A stretch of DNA of 41,302 bases from Vreelandella nanhaiensis (lineage in GTDB: Bacteria; Pseudomonadota; Gammaproteobacteria; Pseudomonadales; Halomonadaceae). This document shows positions 9,608-17,707 of the stretch, in pieces. The stretch lies in contig NZ_RZHF01000022.1 of NCBI RefSeq assembly GCF_003990185.1, forward strand, positions 121,031-162,332. The letters run 5' to 3'. The notes under the pieces were generated by a model. It was not told where the DNA came from and searched no databases. It saw nothing but the letters and a program-made list of their open reading frames with translations. Position 1 is the first letter of the stretch. Each line of letters starts with the position of its first letter. The translations under genes were made by a program, and so were the position numbers.

Positions 9608-9625
9608 CGGCGCCCGAAGGCGCCG
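9608..9625 (-). promoter_or_regulatory. UUCG-tetraloop hairpin between phasin and phaC
   Basis: In the minus-strand transcript CGGCGCC pairs with GGCGCCG around a UUCG loop closed by C and G, an exceptionally stable hairpin. It is followed by TTCGCTTATTGTC, which is not a clean U-run. It lies 16 nt after the phasin stop and may lower read-through into phaC or protect the phasin mRNA 3' end. Confidence 0.7.
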
Positions 9626-9641
9626 CGAACAGGCTGCAAGG

Positions 9642-10049
9642 TTACTTGCGGGAAGAGTTACTGGAAGCGGCTCCAGGCTGCTCGCTCTTGGCAGCAGAAG
9701 TCGCCTGTTCTGCCATCTGCTGGCCAGCATCGCTGAACAGCTTCTCCATCTCGGTCTTGAACTGCAGGCTCATTTCACTCATGGCGCGAGCATCCTCCTG
9801 CATTTGCTGAGAGATCTCGTTCATCATTTCAGCCTGCTGGGCCCCGAAATCACGCAAGCTTTCGGCATCTTGAACGGCGGTTGCACTTCGAATGCGCTCG
9901 GTTCCCATCTGGCTATAGCGTTTCATTGCTTCCAGCTGGTACTGAGTCATTTTTTCCATATTGTTGAGCATCAGCGAATTAATCTTGCGCATGGGCTCAA
10001 ACATCTGGCGGGTTTGGGCGTTAAAGGCGTCCATCATCTTGTCTTGCAT
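9642..10049 (-). CDS. phasin family protein
   Basis: Amphipathic helical protein that coats PHA granules. The ATG at 10049 has AGAGGAG upstream and gives 135 residues (MQDKMMDAFNAQ). The sequence is almost entirely helical with regular M/Q/E content and the phasin-type segment around QLEAMKRYSQM, and it ends in an A/S-rich tail. It is upstream of phaC on the same strand, as in other Halomonas PHA loci. Expression relative to phaC may be set by the intervening hairpin. Confidence 0.9.
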   Translation of the reverse strand: MQDKMMDAFNAQTRQMFEPMRKINSLMLNNMEKMTQYQLEAMKRYSQMGTERIRSATAVQDAESLRDFGAQQAEMMNEISQQMQEDARAMSEMSLQFKTEMEKLFSDAGQQMAEQATSAAKSEQPGAASSNSSRK

Positions 10050-10222
10050 GGTGTCTGCTCCTCTGTCGATTCCGGGCATGAGCCACGTAGGCTCATAAGA
10101 ACGTGATTTGCTGCACTGCAAAAAAGAGTAATCCTTGGCCTAGTGGTTTGCAATAACACTTGATGTAATATTATTCACCAAGCGTTCGCTTATTGACCAA
10201 GCCGTGAACGCACCTTGCGCTC

Positions 10223-10615
10223 TTACTCCGCCTTTCCTTTACTGCTACGCGAGCGGGAAGACGCTGCCGTCTTGGCAGCCGTCTCTCCATCAGATGTATT
10301 GCCAGTTGAAGGCTCCCGTTCACTCGCGTTGCTGCTCGTCTTGCCAGTACCGACACTACCTGCCTGGCGCAACATATCCAGCATCATCTGCTGATAAGTA
10401 CCAAAGTTTGCCAGTCCTTGCGAAAGCCCCTGCTGCATCATGGGCTGCTGCAAAAAGGGCCGCATCAGGCTCATGGGATCGTAACCGTCGGCGCCTGACT
10501 CCATCTGGCTCTGAATATTTTGCAGCAGGCTCTGCTGGAACGCTTCAATATCGGGAAGACCCAGCGCTTGGCGAAATTCATTTGGGGTCAGATCAAACTC
10601 AACGTTAATCTTCAT
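10223..10615 (-). CDS. DUF6489-like protein in the PHA locus
   Basis: The 130-residue protein has a conserved N-terminus (MKINVEFDLTPNEFRQALGL) that resembles the DUF6489 family, then a Q/M-rich helical middle (about 25-88) with phasin-like composition. The last 40 residues are a low-complexity S/T/K/R tail ending in basic residues. GAGGAG precedes the ATG. It lies upstream of the phasin on the same strand, with a 173-nt gap. The family has no established function. Position and composition suggest a granule-associated or PHA-linked protein, which is inference. Confidence 0.75.
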   Translation of the reverse strand: MKINVEFDLTPNEFRQALGLPDIEAFQQSLLQNIQSQMESGADGYDPMSLMRPFLQQPMMQQGLSQGLANFGTYQQMMLDMLRQAGSVGTGKTSSNASEREPSTGNTSDGETAAKTAASSRSRSSKGKAE

Positions 10616-10704
10616 GGGCAGCTCCTCAACCGTCTTTTTTGAGTGTAGCAGCGTTATACGAAATGTAGGGGCGTTAACGGTGCCAGGCCTATACCAACGC
10701 CGTA

Positions 10705-11796
10705 CTAGGCCTGCACCAGGCGCGGCGTATCAACACGCACGCCACCGTTTTGCCCGCGGTTACGCAGCCAGTGGTCAAGCAGGGTAATCGCCATCATGGC
10801 CTCGGCAATAGGCGTTGCCCGAATACCCACACACGGGTCGTGGCGCCCTTTGGTAATCACCTCGACCGGCTGGCCATTAACATCAATTGAACGCCCGGGT
10901 GTAGTGATGCTGGAGGTCGGCTTTAACGCCAGCCTGGCCACAATGGGTTGCCCGCTGGAAATACCGCCAAGGATCCCACCGGCATGGTTGGATAAGAAGC
11001 CATCCGGGGTCATCTCATCACGGTGTTCGCTACCACGCTGGGCGACCGACCCGAACCCGGCACCAATCTCGATACCTTTTACCGCGTTGATGCTCATCAG
11101 ACCATGCGCCAGATCAGCATCCAAACGGTCAAACACCGGCTCACCTAGCCCGACCGGCACGCCTTCGGCAACGACGGTGATCTCTGCCCCTACTGAATCC
11201 TGGTCGCGGCGCAGTTGATCCATATACGCTTCAAGCTCGGTCACGCGGGCAGGGTCCGGGCAGAAAAAGGCGTTCTGCTCGATGGCCTCCCACTCCTTGA
11301 ATTCAATCTTGATAGGGCCAAGCTGGCTCATGTAACCGCGGACCTGCACGCCCTGTGTGGCCAGAAACTTCTTGGCAATCGCGCCTGCCGCCACGCGCAT
11401 GGCGGTTTCACGGGCGCTTGAACGGCCGCCGCCGCGATAGTCACGATGACCATACTTATGGTGATAGGTGTAGTCCGCATGGGCAGGCCGGAACTGGTCC
11501 TTGATCTTTGAGTAGTCTTTCGAGCGCTGGTCGGTATTTTCGATCAGCAGACCAATCGAGGTGCCGGTGGTCTTGCCCTCAAAGACGCCTGAAAGGATAC
11601 GCACTTGATCAGGTTCCTGGCGCTGTGTCGTATGCCGAGAGCTGCCGGGGCGACGGCGGTCCAGGTCGCGCTGCAAATCCTCTTCGCAAAGTGGAAGCCC
11701 TGGCGGGCAGCCATCCACGATTGCACCCAGCGCAATTCCGTGACTTTCTCCAAAAGTGGTCACGGTAAACAGTTTGCCAAAGCTATTGCCAGACAT
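10705..11796 (-). CDS. aroC: chorismate synthase AroC
   Basis: Converts EPSP to chorismate using reduced FMN, the last common step of aromatic amino-acid synthesis. The ATG at 11796 ([20 protein letters not shown]) has GAGGAA upstream and gives 363 residues, close to E. coli's 361. The family motifs GESHG, the RRRPG segment, [11 protein letters not shown] and the C-terminal [18 protein letters not shown] are all present. It starts 13 nt after the prmB stop, so it is a prmB-aroC operon as in E. coli. Confidence 0.97.
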   Translation of the reverse strand: MSGNSFGKLFTVTTFGESHGIALGAIVDGCPPGLPLCEEDLQRDLDRRRPGSSRHTTQRQEPDQVRILSGVFEGKTTGTSIGLLIENTDQRSKDYSKIKDQFRPAHADYTYHHKYGHRDYRGGGRSSARETAMRVAAGAIAKKFLATQGVQVRGYMSQLGPIKIEFKEWEAIEQNAFFCPDPARVTELEAYMDQLRRDQDSVGAEITVVAEGVPVGLGEPVFDRLDADLAHGLMSINAVKGIEIGAGFGSVAQRGSEHRDEMTPDGFLSNHAGGILGGISSGQPIVARLALKPTSSITTPGRSIDVNGQPVEVITKGRHDPCVGIRATPIAEAMMAITLLDHWLRNRGQNGGVRVDTPRLVQA

Positions 11797-11809
11797 GGGC
11801 GTTAATTCC

Positions 11810-12769
11810 TCACGCAAAAGACGCCGCATGGGCGTCGAGTTCATCGGCACTCAAGACAAATACGCCCTGGCCGCCACGCTCGAAGTCAAGCCACATGAAA
11901 GGCACGTCGGGAAACGCAGCTTCCACATGGCGGTCGGAGTTGCCAACTTCCACAATCAGCCAGCCTGTATCGGTCAAATGGCTGCGCGCCTCGCGCAGAA
12001 TGCGCCGCACAATATCCAGACCATCCTTGCCGGCACCCAGCGCCAGCGCGGGCTCATGGCGGAACTCAGCAGGCATGGTAGCCAGGTCCCGCGCATCGAC
12101 ATAGGGCGGGTTGGAAACAATCAAATCAAAGCGCTGGCCTTCAAGCCCGTCAAAGACATCTGACGTCACCGCCCGCACCCGGTCACCTACATCGTGACGG
12201 GTTATATTCTCTCGGGCGACGGCCAGCGCATCCTGGCTGATATCGGCAAGTGTCACTTCGCAGGTAGGCAGATAAAGGCTGGTCGCGATACCGATACAGC
12301 CAGAGCCTGTGCACAAGTCCAGCACACTTTCCGGCGGCTCCTCAGGGAACCAGGCCGAAAATCCGTCCTCAATCAGCTCGGCAATCGGCGAGCGCGGAAT
12401 CAATACCCGCTCATCCACGTTAAAGGGATGACCGGCAAAAAAGGCCTCGCCCAGCAGGTACGGCAACGGCTGACGTGTGGTAACGCGCGCTCGTGCCAAG
12501 GCGATAATCCGTTGGCGCTCAACGGGCAGAAGCCGGGCCTCCAGCACGCTGGGGTCAACGTTCCAGGGCAGATGTAGCGCGCCTAGACACAGCGCCACCG
12601 CTTCATCCCAAGCAGATTCCGTGCCGTGACCATAGTGCAGCCCGGCCAGATAGAACTCGCTGGACACCCAGCGCAGATAGTCGCGTAGCGTAAAGAGATC
12701 GCCCACCAATGCCGTATCCGGCAACGAAAGGGTTGAGTGAGAGGTCTCGGCATTGAGGTGCGTGGTCAC
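11810..12769 (-). CDS. prmB: ribosomal protein uL3 glutamine methyltransferase PrmB
   Basis: SAM-dependent methyltransferase that methylates the glutamine of uL3 during 50S assembly. The 319-residue protein has an N-terminal helical domain, SAM motif [11 protein letters not shown] (151-160) and the N5-glutamine motif NPPY at 220-223. The start codon is GTG with AGGAG upstream. PrmB rather than PrmC is supported by the direct aroC linkage and by the N-terminal TLRDYLRW segment. Confidence 0.94.
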   Translation of the reverse strand: MTTHLNAETSHSTLSLPDTALVGDLFTLRDYLRWVSSEFYLAGLHYGHGTESAWDEAVALCLGALHLPWNVDPSVLEARLLPVERQRIIALARARVTTRQPLPYLLGEAFFAGHPFNVDERVLIPRSPIAELIEDGFSAWFPEEPPESVLDLCTGSGCIGIATSLYLPTCEVTLADISQDALAVARENITRHDVGDRVRAVTSDVFDGLEGQRFDLIVSNPPYVDARDLATMPAEFRHEPALALGAGKDGLDIVRRILREARSHLTDTGWLIVEVGNSDRHVEAAFPDVPFMWLDFERGGQGVFVLSADELDAHAASFA

Positions 12770-12861
12770 AGCGACTCCTGTTAAGCGAAAATCATCCGCG
12801 CAGCCATAATACGGCTACACTCGTTTGATAAAGAAAAGATTGTACCTTTGACGCCGTCTGG

Positions 12862-12889
12862 TTCACAGCAGCGCTCAGCTCGCTATACT
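12862..12889 (+). promoter_or_regulatory. sigma70-like promoter of the Smr gene
   Basis: TTCACA (12862-12867) and TATACT (12884-12889) are separated by 16 bp. The predicted transcript start is about 50 nt before the ATG. It is divergent from prmB. Confidence 0.6.
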
Positions 12890-12946
12890 GTTGCCTCTTG
12901 CTAGTATTCTCAAAGCCCCTTTTACTTTTCACCACTTGAGCCTGAC

Positions 12947-13516
12947 ATGACGCGACGCCGCCACCTGCCTAACGATGACGATATCAGCGCCTTTCGCCAG
13001 GCGCTGCAAGCTGCAGGCGTGCGCCGCATTGCAACCAATCAGGCGGACCCCGGTAAGCCCAAGCGCAACGCTGATGCTCATCAGGCGCGGCGCAACGCGG
13101 CGGTTGAAAGCAGTACTCCCCAGGCCAGCGGGCGCACCTCCGATGGCCGGGTGGAAGCCGTGCGCCCTTCCGAGTACCTGGAATTTAGCGTACCGGACTT
13201 ACCCTGGCGCACCTTTAGTCAGCTAAAGCGCGGCCAAACGGAGTGGCAGGCGGGGCTTGACCTGCACGGCTACACGCTGGAAGAAGCCCGCGCGGAGCTG
13301 GAAAGCTTTTTGCGTGACGCAGCAAGCCAGGGGCTGCGCTGCGTACTGGTGGTCCATGGCAAGGCATGGGGCACGAATGCCGACTTTCCGGTGCTTAAAA
13401 GCCATACCAATACCTGGCTGCGCGAATGGCCGGGCGTGCTGGCATTCTGCTCCGCGATTGATATCGATGGCGGCACCGGGGCTGTCTACATACTGCTGCG
13501 CAAGCGCGGGGCGTAG
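12947..13516 (+). CDS. Smr-domain endonuclease (SmrA/SmrB type)
   Basis: Smr-domain proteins cleave mRNA (SmrB at collided ribosomes) or nick DNA. The 189-residue protein has a basic, probably disordered N-terminal half (1-75) and a C-terminal Smr domain with the D105-L-H107-G motif and VVHGK at 135-139. Its location divergent from prmB-aroC is that of E. coli smrB. The stretch from the HGK motif to the C-terminal GGTGAVYILLRK resembles E. coli SmrA (YdaL) more closely. The SmrB-type HGxG loop is lengthened to HGKAWG. I leave the subfamily open. Confidence 0.88.
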   Translation: MTRRRHLPNDDDISAFRQALQAAGVRRIATNQADPGKPKRNADAHQARRNAAVESSTPQASGRTSDGRVEAVRPSEYLEFSVPDLPWRTFSQLKRGQTEWQAGLDLHGYTLEEARAELESFLRDAASQGLRCVLVVHGKAWGTNADFPVLKSHTNTWLREWPGVLAFCSAIDIDGGTGAVYILLRKRGA

Positions 13517-13530
13517 ATCAGCCTCACAAG

Positions 13531-14559
13531 CTATTTAGTGACATCTGGGGCGGTACCAGGCATGCGCCCTTCAAGCGCTTCGTCGGCCAGATGCCGCCCC
13601 AACCTGATCAAGTCCTTGGCGCGGTGAAACTCATACGTGCTGCATACTGTTTTGGGGATTTCGATCAACACATCCGGCGGATAACCAGCAATCTTATACT
13701 TCGCCAACGCCGCCTGGGTAATATCGAAAGACTCCAGAATCATGTCGAGCTTTCCCCATTCGCGTTTTCCGCGAGTCTCGGGGGTTTCCTCTCCATTGTT
13801 GCTGTCGTCATCCCCTTTGCCTTCATTGCTGCCACCCAAGCCACCCCATAGCCGCTGGGTGGCTTCACGCACGTCGCTCAGCCACCCACCGATATTCTCA
13901 TCACGGTTACGCTCCAGCGCTGTACGGCTGTCATTCTTTTCATGGTCTTGGGGCAGCAGGTCTTCCAGCGACACCGGCTGTGGGCTATGGGCCGTAACGT
14001 TAACGGCAATGACAAACTCGGCTTCGTGGGCGGCGACAATTGGCATGATGGGTAGAGGATTCAGCAGCCCACCATCCACAAGCACCTGATCGCCGATAGT
14101 GACGGGCGTGATAACGCCCGGCACGGCAATAGATGCTCGAATAGCACGCAGCAGCGAGCCGCTTTGAAACCATACCTCGCGCTGACGAACTAAGTCGGTA
14201 GCAACCGTTGTGACGGGTATCAGTAAATCTTCAATCAGTACATCACCGATCAGGGCTTCCAGCTTGTTCATCACCTTATTGGCGCGCATGGCACCCATGG
14301 GACTCCAGGTCACATCGACAAGTTTTAACACGTCCAGGTAGTCCAGATTACACACCCACTCGCGATATTCGGGCAGTTTTCCCGACGCGTAGATACCACC
14401 AATCAGCGCGCCCATGGAGCACCCGGAGATAGAAATAATCTCAAAGCCACGTGCCTCTAACGCCTCGATCACACCGATATGGGCATAGCCACGCGCCCCG
14501 CCGCTGCCCAGTACCATAGCAACCTTTTTACCGTCGCCCATGCGCGTCAGTTGATCCAT
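13531..14559 (-). CDS. patatin-like phospholipase (RssA/YchK type)
   Basis: Predicted serine lipase or esterase with a patatin fold. The second of two nearby ATGs (14559) is best spaced from AGGA and gives 342 residues. It has the oxyanion glycine loop GSGGARG at 18-24, nucleophile S48 in GCSMG and the dyad aspartate D162 in VDGG. The C-terminal part contains an unusual acidic, Asn-rich insertion (around GKGDDDSNNGEETPE), probably disordered. It sits 40 nt downstream of a hydrolase gene on the same strand. Substrate unknown. Confidence 0.92.
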   Translation of the reverse strand: MDQLTRMGDGKKVAMVLGSGGARGYAHIGVIEALEARGFEIISISGCSMGALIGGIYASGKLPEYREWVCNLDYLDVLKLVDVTWSPMGAMRANKVMNKLEALIGDVLIEDLLIPVTTVATDLVRQREVWFQSGSLLRAIRASIAVPGVITPVTIGDQVLVDGGLLNPLPIMPIVAAHEAEFVIAVNVTAHSPQPVSLEDLLPQDHEKNDSRTALERNRDENIGGWLSDVREATQRLWGGLGGSNEGKGDDDSNNGEETPETRGKREWGKLDMILESFDITQAALAKYKIAGYPPDVLIEIPKTVCSTYEFHRAKDLIRLGRHLADEALEGRMPGTAPDVTK

Positions 14560-14599
14560 GTTCATTCCTGCTTTTCTTATGCTTGTCAAAATCTTACTG

Positions 14600-15502
14600 T
14601 TATCTTTTTGCTGCCTGCTGCCAATGGGAGGCCACCTTATCGGCCACGGCGGTGGAACCTCTGGGTTCCAGATGCAGGTGATGCCCTCCAGGCAGCACGT
14701 AGCGAGTAAGATCACTAACCGACTGGCGCGCCTGCTTGGCCCACTCGCGTTCGCCTAAAATCCCCCGTTCGCCTTCAATCAACAGTACCGGCGCCTGGAT
14801 GCAGGCTAGCTGGGCCAACACCTGTTCGGGCGTCAATCGCACCAACGAAGGCTTCAGCAGCCGGGTATCGGTACGCATCTGCACATGGCCATCAGCGGTG
14901 GCTTCGGTGTTGCGCTCGACAAGCGGTGTGGCTGTGATGCTATCCAGCGCCGTGACACCACCCGCTACTCGTGCAGCGACGGCACGTTCAATATCCGGGT
15001 AGCGCGGCGGCCGTGAAAGCGGCCGTCGATAAGCAATCAGCCCTTTACGCAGCTGGTTGGCAGTTTCGTCAGCCGGGGTGTTGAGTGCGCCCAGCCCGTC
15101 AATTAGGGTTAGCCGGGCAACCCGTTCTGGTAGGGCAGCGGCCAGCAGACAGGCTACCGCCGCGCCCATGGAGTGAGCTAACAGCGAAGCCTGTTCAATA
15201 CCTAGTTCGTCCATGACATCCAGCACGTCATGGCAGTAATCCCAAAGCGCGTAGTCGCTACCTGCCGGGACGTGCCTTGAATGGCCATGGCCCCGAAAGT
15301 CAATCGCCACAATGCGAATATCCAAGGCATCGGCCAGCAGTGGTGCCAAGCGGGTAAAGCTTGCGGCGTTGTCTAACCAACCGTGCAGGGCCAGCCACGT
15401 TGGTGCGCCGATTCGCCCCCAGCCAAGCGCCGCTAAACGCCCCTCGGCAAGTAAAAGCGATTGCGCAGCGTGAGGTGCGCGCATAGCGGTCGGTTCAGGC
15501 AT
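14600..15502 (-). CDS. alpha/beta-fold hydrolase
   Basis: Serine hydrolase of the alpha/beta superfamily. The ATG at 15502 has AGGGA eight nt upstream and gives 300 residues; an in-frame TTG 18 nt further up lacks a usable ribosome site. Oxyanion HGW is at 40-42, the strand-loop DFRGHGHS follows, nucleophile S111 is in AHSMGA, and the C-terminal histidine is in GGHHLHLE. There is no predicted signal peptide. It is probably co-transcribed with the patatin-like gene. Substrate cannot be read from the sequence. Confidence 0.92.
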   Translation of the reverse strand: MPEPTAMRAPHAAQSLLLAEGRLAALGWGRIGAPTWLALHGWLDNAASFTRLAPLLADALDIRIVAIDFRGHGHSRHVPAGSDYALWDYCHDVLDVMDELGIEQASLLAHSMGAAVACLLAAALPERVARLTLIDGLGALNTPADETANQLRKGLIAYRRPLSRPPRYPDIERAVAARVAGGVTALDSITATPLVERNTEATADGHVQMRTDTRLLKPSLVRLTPEQVLAQLACIQAPVLLIEGERGILGEREWAKQARQSVSDLTRYVLPGGHHLHLEPRGSTAVADKVASHWQQAAKR

Positions 15503-15536
15503 CCGTTTTTTCCCTGACAAATCCTGTGTCCCCTAA

Positions 15537-15608
15537 CAAGTATTGTTTTTCTGGCAAGTATTGTTTTTCTGGCAAATATTGTTTCTCTGGCAAGTATTGT
15601 TTTCCTGG
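15537..15608. repeat. 18-bp minisatellite, four copies
   Basis: Four head-to-tail copies of CAAGTATTGTTTTTCTGG with a few substitutions in copies 3 and 4 occupy the leader upstream of the hydrolase gene. Because 18 is divisible by three, both strands stay open as 6-residue repeats, but there is no sign of a real gene. Confidence 0.92.
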
Positions 15609-15737
15609 CAAAATGGCCATCCAGCCCGTTAAAAAGGGCAGGATGAAATGCATAGATGACGGTATAAGCGACAAACGTTACCATGCCAAGCGCAATTCTT
15701 CTGCCGCTTTTCCCTTTCAATTGTTGATGGTGACTTT

Positions 15738-15830
15738 ATGAAACCACGTCGCGATACGCGCGCCCGTAACCTTGTTTTTCTTATTGTTGTGGTGAGCGCC
15801 ATCGTGGTGGGCCTGTGGCTCGCCCGCTAG
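15738..15830 (+). CDS. single-span membrane microprotein, 30 residues
   Basis: Short ORF starting MKPRRDTRARN: a strongly basic N-terminus followed by one hydrophobic helix (about 12-28) and ending in LAR. The shape is that of a type II/N-in small inner-membrane protein. GGTGA precedes the ATG at short spacing. It ends 52 nt before the LexA box of umuDC, so it is probably not part of the SOS operon. Not recognised. Similar tiny membrane peptides occur at 31729 and 40858. Confidence 0.6.
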   Translation: MKPRRDTRARNLVFLIVVVSAIVVGLWLAR

Positions 15831-15880
15831 CCTAAATGCTATATAGGTGCAGTGCTTGCAATTTCCTCCCTCTGAATAAA

Positions 15881-15900
15881 TACTGTATATAAATACACAT
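15881..15900 (+). promoter_or_regulatory. LexA (SOS) box of umuDC
   Basis: TACTGTATATAAATACACAT matches the gammaproteobacterial LexA consensus at 16 of 20 positions, with CTGT-N8-ACAC as its core (consensus CTGT-N8-ACAG). It lies 24 nt upstream of the umuD start and predicts damage-inducible expression. Confidence 0.88.
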
Positions 15901-15923
15901 TAAATTCAGTGAGGATGCCGACG

Positions 15924-16367
15924 ATGTCGTTTCCGCCATCGCCCGTCGCGCCAGCCTTGCCGTTAACGTTTCAGCCGCTGCCTTACTCTTCCCTGCAAGG
16001 CCGCGCTGGCTTTAGCGGCTTTCCATCGCCAGCGCAGGATTACGAGCCGCGCACGCTCGACCTTAATACGCGTTTGATCAAGAACCCGACCCAAACGTTT
16101 TATCTTACGGCGGCAGGCGACAGCATGGAGGGCTGGGGGATTTTTGACGGCGATCTACTAATCGTTGACCGCAGCATCAAACCTCGCCTGGGTCATATTC
16201 TGGTCGCGATGCTGGAAGAAGAAGTGCTGATCAAACGCTACGCGCTTTACCGCGGCACTCCTCACCTGTGTTCAGCACACCCTCACTACCCTCCTCTTCC
16301 TCTGAAAAATACCGACTGTCAGCTATGGGGCGTGGTGCGTGCCGTTATCCACGAATATCTGCGATGA
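15924..16367 (+). CDS. umuD: UmuD-like S24 peptidase, Pol V subunit
   Basis: SOS mutagenesis protein that self-cleaves on the RecA filament to UmuD' and joins UmuC in DNA polymerase V. GAGG nine nt upstream supports the ATG at 15924, giving 147 residues. The catalytic dyad is S67 (GDSMEG) and K104 (VLIKR). The cleavage region reads F-S31-G32-FPSP, where E. coli has Cys-Gly. The N-terminal arm is about 7 residues longer than in E. coli. It overlaps umuC by 4 nt and has a LexA box upstream. Confidence 0.93.
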   Translation: MSFPPSPVAPALPLTFQPLPYSSLQGRAGFSGFPSPAQDYEPRTLDLNTRLIKNPTQTFYLTAAGDSMEGWGIFDGDLLIVDRSIKPRLGHILVAMLEEEVLIKRYALYRGTPHLCSAHPHYPPLPLKNTDCQLWGVVRAVIHEYLR

Positions 16368-17677
16368 TCGGCTTGGTGGATGCCAACAACTTTTATGTCA
16401 GTTGTGAGCGTGTGTTCGACCCTTTTCTGGAAGGCAAACCCGTGGGTGTCATGTCGAACAACGACGGCTGTATTATCGCCCGCTCGGCTGAGATGAAAGC
16501 CATGGGCATTCCTATGGGTATTCCATCTTTCAAGCTCGAAAGCCTGCGCAAGCGTGGCGAAATCTACCTGAAGTCATCCAACTATGAGCTGTATGGCGAC
16601 ATGTCGGCAAGGCTGTGCCAGCTTCTGCGCGATGCGTGTCCTGCGGTATCGCCCTACTCCATCGATGAAATGTTTATCTATCTGGAGGAGTTCAGTGACA
16701 AGCAGTGTCTGACTCTGGGTGAGTGGCTACGTCGGCGTATTCGCCGCCATTTAGGGCTGCCCGTGTGCGTCGGGCTTGCACCCACACACACCCTGGCCAA
16801 ACTGGCCAACCATCTGGCCAAAACGTCGCCGCATTACCAAGGCGTGTGTCTGCTACAGGCACAAAGTGCCACGACGATGGCACTGCTTAAACAAACGCCC
16901 GTGGGCAGCGTATGGGGTATTGGCCGCCGGTTAGCCGAGCGACTCGCTGTTAACAAGATTTATACTGCCTGGGATTTGCACGAAGCCGACCTCAAGCAAT
17001 TGCGTAAACGCTTTTCCGTGGTGCTGGCCCGCACGGCGCTGGAATTACGCGGCACGCCCTGCCTGCATATGAATGACCTTGGCCAGCCGCGCCACCGCAT
17101 CATGACCTCGCGCTCGTTCGGTCAACCTACCGGGGCAAAGGAAGAAGTACATGATGCCCTGCGCCGCCATGCCCAGCGCAGTGCGGAAAAACTTCGCCAG
17201 CAGCGCAGCCTGACGCGGGCAGTGATGATATTTTTAAATACCAACCGCCACCGCCGCGACCAGCCCCAGTATTACCCTCACGCCATGATTCCCTTACCAG
17301 CCCCCAGTGACGATACGCGAACCATTCTGGAGGCCGTACGCCAAGGGCTTGAACAGGTTTACCGGCCGGGTTACCGGTTTATGAAGGCGGGAGTCATGCT
17401 GCTTGACCTTGTGGATGCCGAGCAGCACCAGCTCTCGTTGCTAAGTCCGCCGCCGCGTAACCGCCATCCCCACTTGATGGCCACGTTAGATGATATCAAC
17501 CAGCGCATGGGGCAAGGCACCATCAGTTTTGGCATGACGAACGCCGATGCCGCCTGGCAGCTGCGCTGCGCGCATCGTTCAAAGCGCTACACCACTCGCT
17601 GGGATGAACTCATGCAGGCCGGCACCCACCCGGGTGCCATCAGAGAGTGCGCTTTACGCAAGCAGCCGCTAACCTAG
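16364..17677 (+). CDS. umuC: UmuC-like Y-family DNA polymerase, Pol V catalytic subunit
   Basis: Translesion polymerase. The ATG at 16364 overlaps the umuD stop (ATGA), so it is coupled; the protein is 437 residues, near the E. coli length of 422. The first carboxylate motif is in VDANNFYVSCE at the N-terminus and the second in YSIDEMFIYLE (DE near 98-99). The helix-hairpin-helix (about 185-215), little-finger region and C-terminal DUF4113 region (to TTRWDEL) follow in order. It is probably in the LexA regulon with umuD. Confidence 0.95.
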   Translation: MIGLVDANNFYVSCERVFDPFLEGKPVGVMSNNDGCIIARSAEMKAMGIPMGIPSFKLESLRKRGEIYLKSSNYELYGDMSARLCQLLRDACPAVSPYSIDEMFIYLEEFSDKQCLTLGEWLRRRIRRHLGLPVCVGLAPTHTLAKLANHLAKTSPHYQGVCLLQAQSATTMALLKQTPVGSVWGIGRRLAERLAVNKIYTAWDLHEADLKQLRKRFSVVLARTALELRGTPCLHMNDLGQPRHRIMTSRSFGQPTGAKEEVHDALRRHAQRSAEKLRQQRSLTRAVMIFLNTNRHRRDQPQYYPHAMIPLPAPSDDTRTILEAVRQGLEQVYRPGYRFMKAGVMLLDLVDAEQHQLSLLSPPPRNRHPHLMATLDDINQRMGQGTISFGMTNADAAWQLRCAHRSKRYTTRWDELMQAGTHPGAIRECALRKQPLT

Positions 17678-17707
17678 GGGACTTAAACAAAGGAAAATTC
17701 TGCCGCT

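Noticed and set aside
10796..11421. Plus-strand open frames inside aroC
   Set aside because: Shadow frames of a well-conserved GC-rich gene; no ribosome sites and no family features.
15526..15741. Plus-strand frame with repeated SGKYCF units
   Set aside because: It is produced by the 18-bp minisatellite; the opposite strand is equally open and neither has a good start.
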